Origin: Zhouia amylolytica
GTDB taxonomy: Bacteria; Bacteroidota; Bacteroidia; Flavobacteriales; Flavobacteriaceae
NCBI RefSeq assembly: GCF_900116365.1
Contig: NZ_FPAG01000009.1
Coordinates: 124,001-188,000, forward strand
DNA length: 64,000 nucleotides
Reading direction: 5' to 3'
Shown here: in pieces, positions 1 through 8,238 of the stretch
How the letters are laid out: the number at the start of each line of letters is the position of its first letter
Numbering within the stretch: position 1 is the first letter of the stretch
Notes under the pieces: generated by a model
Database searches by the model: none
Seen by the model: only the letters and a program-made list of their open reading frames with translations
What the model was told of the DNA's origin: nothing
Program-made: the position numbers and the translations under genes

Positions 1-298
1 AAAGATCCACACCAATTTCTCCTACGGCATAAAACGTATGTTTTTCTAACATTTCCTCAACGTGCCTGATCTCCTCCTTATAATTCTCTTTTACATGGGT
101 TGGATGCAAACCCATCATCAAAAACACATGTTCCGGATAATCAGCTTCGAGGTTTAACATTCGTTCTGTATAGGCCGAATCAATGGCCGGAATAAAAAAT
201 CGCTCTACACCTTGGTCGATAGCGCGATTTATCATTTCATCTCTGTCATCATCAAACGCTTCACTATATAAATGCGTATGGGTATCTGTTAAAATCAT
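1..298 (-). CDS. tatD: TatD family metal-dependent hydrolase (N-terminal part)
   Basis: The first ~99 residues of a TatD-type metal-dependent DNase/hydrolase; the rest lies beyond the left edge of the window. The start ATG is at 298-296 and the protein opens MILTDTHTHLYSEAF, with the TatD metal-binding pair H7 and H9. The segment AVGEIGVDL, with the next metal-ligand Glu, appears just before the window edge. Family members are cytoplasmic 3'-5' nucleases or related hydrolases with a TIM-barrel fold. A TACTTTTG element (minus strand, 310-303) ends only four bases before the ATG, so the mRNA may have almost no leader. Family assignment is firm; the substrate of this homologue is not shown by the sequence. 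Confidence 0.9.
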   Translation of the reverse strand, partial: MILTDTHTHLYSEAFDDDRDEMINRAIDQGVERFFIPAIDSAYTERMLNLEADYPEHVFLMMGLHPTHVKENYKEEIRHVEEMLEKHTFYAVGEIGVDL

Positions 299-376
299 GG
301 CGCAAAAGTAATAGATTATTAATAGCAACAAAACTTTAAAGATTCTTTCGGCTATATTTGCTGAAAATTAGAACCT

Positions 377-823
377 ATGCAAAGCCTTAAAAAGTTTTTA
401 ACCGAGAAAGGTTATCATAAAATACCCCTTGTATTAACGAAGACAAACCATTTTGAGGTGGTTGCTACTGTTAATTCAATTGAAGGCAGGTTTATTCTTG
501 ACACTGGAGCTTCAAGCACATGCATTGGTTTTGACTGCGTCGATCACTTCGATCTTTTTACCGAGGAATCTGAAATAAAAGCCGCGGGCGCAGGCGCCAT
601 AAATATGGTAACTCAAATATCCAAAAAGAACAAATTAGAGATCGGGGACTGGAAGTTAAAGAAGCTGAAAATTGTGCTTTTTGACCTGACTCATGTTAAT
701 TCTGCATTAACTCAACACGACGCTTTACCGGTTCATGGAATCATTGGAGCTGATGTTTTAAAAAGGGGAAAAGCAATTATTGATTATCAAAAAAAATCAC
801 TATATTTAAGAAAGAATAAGTAA
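377..823 (+). CDS. Retropepsin-like aspartic protease family protein
   Basis: A 148-residue protein with one clan AA aspartic protease motif, LDTGAS, with D42 as catalytic candidate. A second family signature, HGIIGADVL, lies near residue 118, followed by the usual terminal strand that ends IDYQKKSLYLRK. Such single-domain retropepsin-like proteins act as dimers, each chain giving one Asp. No signal peptide is visible, so it is probably cytoplasmic. It is divergent from tatD and stands alone, with a hairpin-rich region after it. Homologues are common in Bacteroidota but their substrates are generally unknown. The fold assignment is strong; proteolytic activity is inferred from the intact DTGA motif. 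Confidence 0.8.
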   Translation: MQSLKKFLTEKGYHKIPLVLTKTNHFEVVATVNSIEGRFILDTGASSTCIGFDCVDHFDLFTEESEIKAAGAGAINMVTQISKKNKLEIGDWKLKKLKIVLFDLTHVNSALTQHDALPVHGIIGADVLKRGKAIIDYQKKSLYLRKNK

Positions 824-1132
824 CCGATCATCAAATCTTCTTATGCCTCCCCAAAATGCATCTTGCATTGTCACGTTGTGACTTCTTATCAGTTATATAC
901 ATCATTCTTGTTTAACCTTTAACAATAACAAAAGTTTTATTTTCATTTTACCTCTGTTTTAAAGAATTCAGAGTTCGAGAACCTTTACAGGATTTTAAAT
1001 ATCCTGGTGATAATAGGACCCTAATTTTTCCCTCCTCATATTAAGCCCTATTAAAAAGGGGAAAATCCCCGTTGATTACTGTCTTAGTAATCAGCACCTT
1101 TGAAGTGCTATTAATCAATAAACTAGAACGCA
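824..1132. other. Intergenic region rich in inverted repeats
   Basis: No convincing gene lies in these 309 bases. They hold a series of short perfect inverted repeats: AATGCA/TGCATT near 855-869, GTCAC/GTGAC at 870-882, CAGGAT/ATCCTG at 988-1006, GGGGA/TCCCC at 1058-1070, TGATTACT/AGTAATCA at 1073-1093 and AGCAC/GTGCT at 1093-1109. The last three are packed into 52 bases ending 23 bases before the start of the 39-residue ORF at 1133. They could form a structured leader RNA or terminate the upstream gene. Confidence 0.5.
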
Positions 1133-1252
1133 ATGAAATCAAATACTCAGAAATTGAAATTAAACACCGACGATTCAGTTTTAGCTATATTAATTATCGC
1201 CTTGACGATTATCACATTTCTTTTAAACTTACTTCTCATTATTTCACTTTAA
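1133..1252 (+). CDS. Small single-pass membrane peptide (39 aa), hypothetical
   Basis: ATG at 1133 and TAA at 1250-1252 give a 39-residue peptide. It has a hydrophilic, charged N-terminal third (KSNTQKLKLNTDDS) followed by about 23 hydrophobic residues, mostly Leu, Ile, Ala, Thr and Phe, to the C-terminus. This is the layout of a single transmembrane helix with a cytoplasmic N-terminus. The stop lies 16 bases before a strong terminator, as expected for a real transcription unit. No Shine-Dalgarno sequence is obvious, which is normal in Bacteroidota. It overlaps, in another frame, a longer open frame with no ATG start that runs through the terminator and is probably spurious. Function unknown; existence inferred from composition and context. 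Confidence 0.5.
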   Translation: MKSNTQKLKLNTDDSVLAILIIALTIITFLLNLLLIISL

Positions 1253-1268
1253 AAATTTGTTTTGGAAT

Positions 1269-1298
1269 AAAAAAGCCCGGAAGTCTCCGGGCTTTTTT
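1269..1298. terminator. Bidirectional rho-independent terminator
   Basis: A 13-bp perfect stem (1269-1281 with 1286-1298, core GCCCGGA/TCCGGGC) with loop AGTC, flanked by A-run and T-run. It can end both the plus-strand small gene at 1133 and minus-strand sucAB. Confidence 0.9.
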
Positions 1299-1322
1299 TA
1301 TTAAATCATAATTGAAATCTAC

Positions 1323-2540
1323 TTATAACTCCAATGCCTTTTTAGGGTCATTATCCATTAGAAGCTCTACCGGGTTCTCGATCGCTTCTTTTACAGCTAC
1401 CAAGAAACCTACAGACTCACGTCCGTCAATGATTCTATGATCATATGACAGCGCCAGATACATCACCGGAGCGATTGCGATCTGACCGTCTTTTACTATC
1501 GGACGCTCCACTATGTTATGCATTCCTAAGATCCCACTTTGAGGAGGATTAATGATTGGTGTAGACAACATACTTCCAAACACTCCTCCATTAGAGATCG
1601 TAAAGGTACCTCCTGTCATTTCATCTACAGTAATTTTACCATCACGTGCTCTGATAGCCAACCTCTTTATTTCAGATTCAACACCTCTAAAACTAAGGTT
1701 TTCAGCATTTCTCATAACGGGCACCATTAAACCTTTAGGCCCGGAAACCGCTACTGATATGTCACAAAAATCATAACTCACCTTGTAATCGCCATCGATC
1801 ATTGAGTTCACGTCAGGATATAACTGTAATGCACGCACTACTGCTTTTGTAAAAAAGCTCATAAACCCTAATCCAACACCATGTTTTGCTTTGAAGTCTT
1901 CTTTATACTCACTTCTCAAGGCAAAAATAGCACTCATATCCACCTCATTAAAAGTGGTAAGCATGGCTGTTTCGTTCTTAGCAGAAACTAGTCTTTCGGC
2001 TACTTTTCTACGTAGCATCGAAAGTTTTTTACGAGATTCTCCTCGAGCTCCTCCACCAGGTGTTCCCATAGATGGTTTGGCTTTAATGGCATCCTCTTTA
2101 GTGATTCGACCATCTTTACCACTACCTTTAACCTGAGCAGGATTCAGGTCTTTTTCGGCTAATATTTTCTTCGCTGCAGGACTAGCTGTTCCTGTAGCAT
2201 AGGTTTCTTTTTTAGGCGTATCGGCCTTTGGCGCTTCAGCCTTCACTTCTTCCTTAGCTTCTTCTTTAGGAGCTGTTGCACTCTCATCACCAGCAGGTTT
2301 TTCAGCTGATGTATCAATAAGACAAACAACTTCTCCAACTTGAACAGCATCACCTTCTTCCGCTTTTAAAGTAATGATACCACTTGCTTCAGCCGGCAGT
2401 TCTAAGGTTGCTTTATCAGAATCGACTTCGGCAATAGCCTGATCTTTTTCCACATAATCTCCATCATTCACCAACCACTCTGCTATTTCTACTTCTGTTA
2501 TGGACTCGCCCGGAGACGGCACTTTCATTTCTAAAACCAT
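1323..2540 (-). CDS. sucB: 2-oxoglutarate dehydrogenase E2, dihydrolipoamide succinyltransferase
   Basis: A 405-residue E2 core enzyme of the 2-oxoglutarate dehydrogenase complex; it transfers the succinyl group from lipoyl-lysine to CoA in the TCA cycle. Domains in order: a lipoyl domain (residues 1-78, lipoylated K43 in VDSDKATLE), an Ala/Glu/Lys/Pro-rich linker, a peripheral subunit-binding domain (about 118-153, ASPAAKKILAEK...GRITKEDA), and the catalytic acyltransferase domain. The active-site motif DHRIIDGRE carries H368 and D372. Length is normal for SucB with a single lipoyl domain. It lies 31 bases downstream of sucA in the same transcription unit, which ends at the bidirectional terminator. 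E3 (lpd) is not in this window. Confidence 0.97.
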   Translation of the reverse strand: MVLEMKVPSPGESITEVEIAEWLVNDGDYVEKDQAIAEVDSDKATLELPAEASGIITLKAEEGDAVQVGEVVCLIDTSAEKPAGDESATAPKEEAKEEVKAEAPKADTPKKETYATGTASPAAKKILAEKDLNPAQVKGSGKDGRITKEDAIKAKPSMGTPGGGARGESRKKLSMLRRKVAERLVSAKNETAMLTTFNEVDMSAIFALRSEYKEDFKAKHGVGLGFMSFFTKAVVRALQLYPDVNSMIDGDYKVSYDFCDISVAVSGPKGLMVPVMRNAENLSFRGVESEIKRLAIRARDGKITVDEMTGGTFTISNGGVFGSMLSTPIINPPQSGILGMHNIVERPIVKDGQIAIAPVMYLALSYDHRIIDGRESVGFLVAVKEAIENPVELLMDNDPKKALEL

Positions 2541-2571
2541 TGTGTTTTATTTTAGGTATTTAAAGTGAGTA

Positions 2572-5373
2572 TTATCTTCTTATAAAATTATCTAATTCTT
2601 TATCAAAAACGTATTCAATAACGCCTTCGTGACGTCTCTTGAATCTCATTGAACTTCCCGCTGCCGGTGATGCATAAAAACGTCTTGAAGCTACACGCCA
2701 ATTTCTTGCCTCTTCAAGATGCAACATCAGGTGGCTCCATGCACCCATATTCCTAGGCTCTTCCTGTGCCCACACTACCTCTTCTGCATTGCTATACTTA
2801 GCAATCACTTCTTTAATTTTTTCGGTAGGCAATGGAAATAATTGCTCCAACCTTACCAAAGCAACATCTTTTCTACCCTTTTGTTCACGAGCTTCGAGGA
2901 GGTCATAATAAAACTTCCCTGTACAGAAAACCAAAGACTTCACATCTTTCGAATTTACCTCAGCATCATCTATAACAGTCTGAAAACTTCCGTTAACCAG
3001 TTCCTCAACTGAAGAAACCGCTTTAGGGTGTCTCAACAAACTCTTAGGAGTAAACACTATAAGAGGTTTCCTGTATTTGGATTTCATTTGTCTTCTTAAC
3101 AAGTGAAAAAAGTTTGCAGGAGTGGTACAATCAGCCACGAACATATTGTCTTTAGCACACAGTTGCAGGTAACGCTCCATGCGCGCTGAAGAGTGTTCAG
3201 CACCTTGCCCCTCATAGCCATGCGGCAACAACATCACAAAACCATTTTGGGTTTTCCATTTATCTTCTGCAGCAGAAATATACTGATCGATCATGATTTG
3301 AGCACCATTGCTAAAATCACCGAATTGTGCTTCCCAAATGGTTAAGGTATCAGGGCTTGCCATTGCATACCCATAATCAAATCCTACAACCCCATACTCA
3401 GAAAGCAAAGAGTTATATATATAAAAATCACCATTCTGATTATCTCCAAGATTGTTCAATAACACAACCTCTTCTTCAGATTCTTCAACTTTTACCACTG
3501 CATGTCGATGAGAGAAGGTACCTCTTTCAACATCCTGGCCGCTTATACGAACATCAAATCCTTCCTGAAGTAAACTTCCATAGGCCAATAATTCTCCCAT
3601 TGCCCAGTCTAGCTTATCAGTCTCAAAGAACATTTTGTTTCGCTCCCCGATAAGTCTTACAATTTTCCTCAGGAATTTTTTATCCTCCGGAAGGTTGGTA
3701 ATGGTCTCAGCTATTTCTGTTAGCTTTTCTTTTGTAAAGGTTGTATCAACCTCTTTTATCATTTCATCTTCTCGAACTAACGAAAAACCTTCCCATTCAT
3801 CTTGCATAAATGGTTTAATAATTGTTTTTTCTTCCTTACGAGAATCTTCGAATTGTTGTTCAAGAGATGCCTTGTACTCTGCCTCCAGTTTTTTTACATA
3901 ACTGTCGTCAATAATCCCCTCGGCTTTAAGCTTTTCGGCATATATATCTCTCGCACTTTTATGTTTAGAAATCGCCTTGTACAGTTTAGGCTGGGTAAAT
4001 CTTGGCTCATCACCTTCATTATGTCCATATTTCCTATACCCCAGCAAATCGATAAATACATCTCTACCAAATTGCATTCTGAAATCAAGGGCAAACATAA
4101 CGGCGTGAACTACCGCCTCGGCATCATCGGCATTAACATGTAATACAGGTGACAAAGTAACTTTTGCCACATCGGTACAATAGGTCGAAGAACGCCCATC
4201 GATATAGTTGGTTGTAAAACCAATTTGATTATTTACTACAATATGAATCGTACCCCCGGTTTTGTATCCGTCAAGCAAAGCCATTTGTACAATTTCATAA
4301 GCCAAACCTTGTCCGGCAATAGCGGCATCACCATGAATTACAATAGGCAGGACTTTTGAAGTATCATTTTGGTAATACTTATCTTGCTTTGCTCTTGTGA
4401 TCCCCTGCACCAAAGCTCCTACCGTTTCGAGGTGAGAAGGGTTCGGTACAATATTCATTTTTATATTCTTACCATTCTTGGTGTATCGGTCACTTGTCCA
4501 CCCTAAATGATACTTTACGTCTCCATCAAAAATATCCTGTTCATAATCTTTGCCATCAAATTCGCTAAAGATATCATTCGCAGGTTTTTCAAAAATATTT
4601 GCTAAAACATTCAATCGGCCTCTATGAGCCATCCCCAAGACGAACTGCTCCACTCCGGCATCGGCTGCTCTTTCCACAATATTATCAAGCGCAGGAATTA
4701 ACGACTCATTTCCTTCGACAGAAAATCTTTTTTGACCTACGTACTTGGTATTCAAAAAGCCTTCAAAAGACAACGCTTCATTAAGCTTTCTTAGGATATG
4801 CTTTTTCGTGTCCGGGGCAAAAGAAGCATGATTATCATTTTTATTCAGCCAATTCTGAATCCATTGATTTCTTTCCGGGTTTCTAACATACATGTATTCC
4901 ACCCCGATGGCATCACAATATATAGACTCCAGATGTTTTACAACTTCTCTTAGTGAAGCTGGTCCGATTCCAATAATTTCACCTGCATTGAAAACCGTAT
5001 CCAAGTCTTCTTTCAGCAGCCCAAAGTTTTCTATATCAAGTGTCGGGTAATATTTTCTTCTATCCCTAACCGGATTGGTCTTGGTAAAGAGGTGGCCTCG
5101 ACTCCTGTATGCATCTATTAATCGTACTACTTGAAATTCTTTATGAAGGCGTTGTGGCACCTCCATTTTTTCTCCTGTGGCAGGCACTTCAACCGTCACC
5201 ATTTCTCCTTCGGAAAAACTACTAGCAGGCTCTGCGTTTTCCAGTCCAAAATCGAACCCTTGAAAGAAGGCTCGCCAACTAGGCTCAACACTATCAGGGT
5301 TAATTAAATATTGGTCATATAAATCCGCAAAAAAAGCGGTGTGCGCCGCATTTAAAAAGGAATATTTATCCAT
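2572..5373 (-). CDS. sucA: 2-oxoglutarate dehydrogenase E1 component
   Basis: A 933-residue thiamin-diphosphate-dependent decarboxylase that starts the 2-oxoglutarate dehydrogenase reaction in the TCA cycle. The N-terminus shows the conserved E1o helix that binds the E2 core (about residues 4-42, with PSWRAFFQGFD). The ThDP/Mg motif runs from GDAAIAGQGLAYE to NNQIGFTT. Conserved active-site stretches such as GMAHRGRLNVL and GYRKYGHNEGDEP are present. Length matches the family (about 930). It is the first gene of sucAB and is divergent from the nos operon, across a 315-base intergenic region. A TACTTTTG element inside a perfect dyad lies about 40 bases upstream of the ATG. Confidence 0.98.
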   Translation of the reverse strand: MDKYSFLNAAHTAFFADLYDQYLINPDSVEPSWRAFFQGFDFGLENAEPASSFSEGEMVTVEVPATGEKMEVPQRLHKEFQVVRLIDAYRSRGHLFTKTNPVRDRRKYYPTLDIENFGLLKEDLDTVFNAGEIIGIGPASLREVVKHLESIYCDAIGVEYMYVRNPERNQWIQNWLNKNDNHASFAPDTKKHILRKLNEALSFEGFLNTKYVGQKRFSVEGNESLIPALDNIVERAADAGVEQFVLGMAHRGRLNVLANIFEKPANDIFSEFDGKDYEQDIFDGDVKYHLGWTSDRYTKNGKNIKMNIVPNPSHLETVGALVQGITRAKQDKYYQNDTSKVLPIVIHGDAAIAGQGLAYEIVQMALLDGYKTGGTIHIVVNNQIGFTTNYIDGRSSTYCTDVAKVTLSPVLHVNADDAEAVVHAVMFALDFRMQFGRDVFIDLLGYRKYGHNEGDEPRFTQPKLYKAISKHKSARDIYAEKLKAEGIIDDSYVKKLEAEYKASLEQQFEDSRKEEKTIIKPFMQDEWEGFSLVREDEMIKEVDTTFTKEKLTEIAETITNLPEDKKFLRKIVRLIGERNKMFFETDKLDWAMGELLAYGSLLQEGFDVRISGQDVERGTFSHRHAVVKVEESEEEVVLLNNLGDNQNGDFYIYNSLLSEYGVVGFDYGYAMASPDTLTIWEAQFGDFSNGAQIMIDQYISAAEDKWKTQNGFVMLLPHGYEGQGAEHSSARMERYLQLCAKDNMFVADCTTPANFFHLLRRQMKSKYRKPLIVFTPKSLLRHPKAVSSVEELVNGSFQTVIDDAEVNSKDVKSLVFCTGKFYYDLLEAREQKGRKDVALVRLEQLFPLPTEKIKEVIAKYSNAEEVVWAQEEPRNMGAWSHLMLHLEEARNWRVASRRFYASPAAGSSMRFKRRHEGVIEYVFDKELDNFIRR

Positions 5374-5406
5374 GTTATAATCTAACTGTCTCTTTTTGAC
5401 AAAAAT

Positions 5407-5422
5407 TTGTACAAAAGTACAA
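5407..5422. promoter_or_regulatory. Inverted repeat overlapping the sucA -7 element
   Basis: The perfect dyad TTGTAC-AAAA-GTACAA contains, on the minus strand, TACTTTTG (5419-5412), which fits the TAnnTTTG promoter element for sucA. The dyad is therefore well placed as an operator, though this could be chance in AT-rich DNA. No -33 element is evident. Confidence 0.4.
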
Positions 5423-5616
5423 TATTCTCAATTAATGCATATATGTTTTATGATTAATTAAGATAAATTTATTCGATTGTTGCATAGATAAAAATTCTTT
5501 TCTGAAATTGTTAAAACATTCACTTCTGAACTCTGTTCCAACAAATGTTCTTTTTACTAATTAACACTAATTCTGAAAAAACATGAAATCATAAAAAGGA
5601 TATGTTTATCCGAAAT

Positions 5617-5630
5617 ATGACATTTATCAT
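5617..5630 (+). promoter_or_regulatory. Candidate FNR/CRP-family binding site for the nos operon
   Basis: ATGACATTTATCAT has the TGA-N6-TCA spacing of FNR/CRP family sites (compare TTGAT-N4-ATCAA). It ends two bases before the likely -33 element of the nos promoter. The position would suit an activator that responds to oxygen or nitric oxide. The match is to the core only and is an inference. Confidence 0.4.
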
Positions 5631-5632
5631 TA

Positions 5633-5660
5633 TTTGCCTCCAAAAGCCCTCTTACATTTG
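5633..5660 (+). promoter_or_regulatory. Promoter of the nos operon
   Basis: TTTG at 5633-5636, a 16-base spacer, and TACATTTG at 5653-5660 match the Bacteroidota TTTG/TAnnTTTG promoter, with a spacer one base shorter than usual. Transcription would start near 5665, giving a leader of about 24 bases before the ATG at 5689. Confidence 0.6.
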
Positions 5661-5688
5661 ACTAAAATTATTTTAAACCAATTCAGCA

Positions 5689-6201
5689 ATGAAACACATC
5701 ATTAAAATCTCACTTCTGGCACTCATTTTCTTAATAACGAGTTGCGGAGGTGAAAGCAAGAAGGAAAAAGAGGGTTTTTCATACGAGCAAAAAACCGAAA
5801 AGAAGGCTGCACCTCAGGCAACTGCTAAAAAAGAATCAAAAACACCGGCATCACAACGCGTTGATTTAGACAATAAAGGTATCGGACCTGTAAAATCAGT
5901 AACCATTTCTGAACAAATAAATACTGAAATGGCATCTACAGGGGAAGCCCTATATAAACAATACTGTATGGCCTGCCATAAACCGGACAAAAAATTCATC
6001 GGACCTGCTCCTAAAGCAATATTAGACAGAAGATCTCCTGAATGGATCATGAACATGATCTTAAATCCTGAGCAAATGGTAAAGGAGGACCCCTTAGCCA
6101 AAGATCTTCTTGTGGAGTTCAATGGTTCACCTATGGCTAATCAGAACCTCACCGAAGAACAAGCAAGAGCCGTTTTAGAATATTTCAGAACCATTAAATA
6201 A
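5689..6201 (+). CDS. Class I c-type cytochrome lipoprotein, probable electron donor to NosZ
   Basis: A 170-residue lipoprotein with one covalently bound heme. A lipoprotein signal peptide ends at C19 (LITSC). A Lys/Glu/Ala-rich linker follows to about residue 75. The heme motif CMACH is at C93, C96 and H97, with the usual IGPAPK stretch after it, and M149 in GSPMAN is a likely distal ligand. It sits seven bases upstream of nosZ and is the first gene of the nos operon, so it most likely passes electrons from the membrane chain to nitrous oxide reductase in the periplasm. No nosR or nosB homologue is seen nearby, which makes this protein the only evident redox partner encoded here. Confidence 0.85.
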   Translation: MKHIIKISLLALIFLITSCGGESKKEKEGFSYEQKTEKKAAPQATAKKESKTPASQRVDLDNKGIGPVKSVTISEQINTEMASTGEALYKQYCMACHKPDKKFIGPAPKAILDRRSPEWIMNMILNPEQMVKEDPLAKDLLVEFNGSPMANQNLTEEQARAVLEYFRTIK

Positions 6202-6208
6202 TAAGCTC

Positions 6209-8170
6209 ATGAAAAAATCAATAAAAACCATTCTTTGCCTGAGCATTGGGATTACCATGTTCACAGGATGCAAACAGAACACGCAGGCACCAAGCAATAG
6301 TGCGTTGGCCTCCGATGTAGCCTCAAAGGTTTATGTTGCCCCTGGTGAATACGACGAATTTTATGCTTTTGTATCGGGAGGATTTAGCGGACAAATGTCT
6401 GTATATGGCATTCCATCCGGGCGACTATTAAAGGTTATTCCGGTATTCTCTCAAGATGCTGAAAAAGGGTACGGTTATAACGAAGAAACCAAACCGATGC
6501 TGAACACCTCTTTTGGATTTATTCCATGGGATGATGCTCACCACCCTGAACTATCGCAAACTGCTGGTGAGACCGACGGACGCTGGGTTTTCATTAACGG
6601 TAACAACACTCCCCGTATTGCAAGAATCGACCTCACTACTTTTGAAACTGCTGAGATCATAGAAATACCGAACAGTGGAGGAAACCACAGCTCTCCATTC
6701 ACTACCGAAAACACGGAATACGTAGTAGCAGGGACACGTTTCGCAGTTCCCTACCCTCAAAAAGATATGTCCATAAAAGAATATAAAGGTAATTTCAAAG
6801 GCGCATTAACCTTTATTGACGTAGAAGAAGAAACGGGTCATATGGAGGTTGCTTTTCAGGTATTGATGCCCGGTTTCAACTACGATTTAGCGCATTCCGG
6901 GAAAGGAAAATCACATGGTTGGACTTTTTTCACCACCTATAATACGGAGGAGAGTAACACACTTATGGAGGTGGGTGCTTCCCAAAACGACAAAGATTAT
7001 ATTGCGGCCATCAACTGGAAGAAGGCCGAAGAATATATTGAGCAAGGAAAGTTCAAAACAATACCGGCTCAATATGCCCACAATGTTTATGACGAAAAAA
7101 CACATATTGCAACTTCTGAGATGAAGAAAGAAGTACGTGTATTGGATCCGGCTGAATGCCCTGGCCTGGTATACTTCTTACCTACACCTAAATCACCACA
7201 CGGGGTGGATGTTGACCCTACAGGCGAATACATTGTAGGTAACGGAAAACTTTCAGCAGATTTAACCGTGCACTCATTTTCTAAAGTGTTAGCAGCCATT
7301 GAAAACAATAGTTTTGACGGCGAAGCCTACGGTATTCCAATTTTAAAAATGGATGAGATCGTTGCAGGCGTAGTAGAACAGGCAGGCTTAGGTCCGCTTC
7401 ATACGGAATTTGATGGAAAAGGAAACGCGTATACCACCTTCTTCATCTCTTCAGAAGTTGTTAAATGGAATGTTGGCTCCTGGGAAGTTGCCGACAGGGC
7501 TCCAACCTATTATTCTGTCGGACATTTAATGATTCCTGGTGGTGATTCTAAAAAGCCGGAAGGAAAGTACCTCGTAGCCCTAAACAAAATAACCAAGGAC
7601 AGGTATCTACCTACGGGACCCGAACTTAATCACTCAGCTCAACTCTATGACATTTCAGGCGACAAGATGGAGCTATTACTCGATTTCCCTACCATAGGTG
7701 AGCCTCATTACGCCCAAGGAATTTCAGCGAGCAAAGTAATGAACAAATCTAAAAAATACTACCCTATCGATGAGAACGCACACCCTCATGCGACCAAGAG
7801 TGAGAGTGATGTTAAGGTGGTTCGCGAAGGCAATGTCGTACGTATATACATGACTGCAATTCGAAGTCACCTGAACCCGGATAATATTGAAGGTATCAAA
7901 GTTGGCGATAAGGTATATGTTCATTTAACTAATCTTGAACAAGACTGGGATGTACCTCATGGCTTCTCCATAATGGGTGCCCAAAATGCAGAACTTCTGG
8001 TTATGCCAGGACAAACTGAAACCCTTTACTGGGAACCAAAGCAGGAAGGAGTATACCCGTTTTACTGTACCGACTTTTGCTCTGCTTTACATCAAGAAAT
8101 GCAAGGATATATAAGAGTTTCACCCGCAAACGCAAATGTACCTTTAAAATGGTCCATGGGTGATGATTAG
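6209..8170 (+). CDS. nosZ: Nitrous oxide reductase, clade II (Sec-exported)
   Basis: A 653-residue multicopper enzyme that reduces N2O to N2 in the periplasm, the last step of denitrification. The N-terminus is a Sec-type lipoprotein signal (MFTGC) without the twin-arginine motif of clade I enzymes; this and the context place it in clade II. The beta-propeller domain shows CuZ-site His stretches (DDAHHPE, SPHGVDV, GPLHTEF, LNHSAQL, EPHYAQG). The C-terminal cupredoxin domain carries the CuA site: a His in VPHGFS, then C620, C624, H628 and M631 in CTDFCSALHQEM. Length is typical. It follows the cytochrome gene and is separated from nosL by a GC-rich hairpin. Confidence 0.97.
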   Translation: MKKSIKTILCLSIGITMFTGCKQNTQAPSNSALASDVASKVYVAPGEYDEFYAFVSGGFSGQMSVYGIPSGRLLKVIPVFSQDAEKGYGYNEETKPMLNTSFGFIPWDDAHHPELSQTAGETDGRWVFINGNNTPRIARIDLTTFETAEIIEIPNSGGNHSSPFTTENTEYVVAGTRFAVPYPQKDMSIKEYKGNFKGALTFIDVEEETGHMEVAFQVLMPGFNYDLAHSGKGKSHGWTFFTTYNTEESNTLMEVGASQNDKDYIAAINWKKAEEYIEQGKFKTIPAQYAHNVYDEKTHIATSEMKKEVRVLDPAECPGLVYFLPTPKSPHGVDVDPTGEYIVGNGKLSADLTVHSFSKVLAAIENNSFDGEAYGIPILKMDEIVAGVVEQAGLGPLHTEFDGKGNAYTTFFISSEVVKWNVGSWEVADRAPTYYSVGHLMIPGGDSKKPEGKYLVALNKITKDRYLPTGPELNHSAQLYDISGDKMELLLDFPTIGEPHYAQGISASKVMNKSKKYYPIDENAHPHATKSESDVKVVREGNVVRIYMTAIRSHLNPDNIEGIKVGDKVYVHLTNLEQDWDVPHGFSIMGAQNAELLVMPGQTETLYWEPKQEGVYPFYCTDFCSALHQEMQGYIRVSPANANVPLKWSMGDD

Positions 8171-8189
8171 TAATTAGTGGTTTCCTGTT

Positions 8190-8220
8190 GTTCTGAGGCA
8201 GGCCTCGCCTGCCTCAGAAC
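8190..8220 (+). repeat. 14-bp perfect GC-rich hairpin inside the nos operon
   Basis: Bases 8190-8203 pair perfectly with 8207-8220 (core GAGGCAGGC/GCCTGCCTC) around the loop CTC. It has no T-run after it, so it is not a standard terminator. Its position between nosZ and nosL suggests either mRNA stabilisation of the nosZ segment or a REP-like dispersed repeat. It is clearly more GC-rich than its surroundings. Confidence 0.8.
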
Positions 8221-8238
8221 TTCCAAAAAAATGAAAAA

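Larger units (their letters stand above)
5374..5688. other. Divergent sucA / nos operon control region
   Basis: This 315-base AT-rich region separates the minus-strand sucAB unit from the plus-strand nos operon. I see no gene in it. It holds the sucA -7 element within a dyad (5407-5422), and a candidate FNR/CRP-type dyad (5617-5630) just before the nos promoter elements (5633-5660). The rest shows no clear structure. Confidence 0.6.

Noticed and set aside
1072-1311. A 79-codon open frame
   Set aside because: It has no ATG start, begins within a hairpin and reads through the terminator; the 39-residue ORF in another frame is more gene-like.
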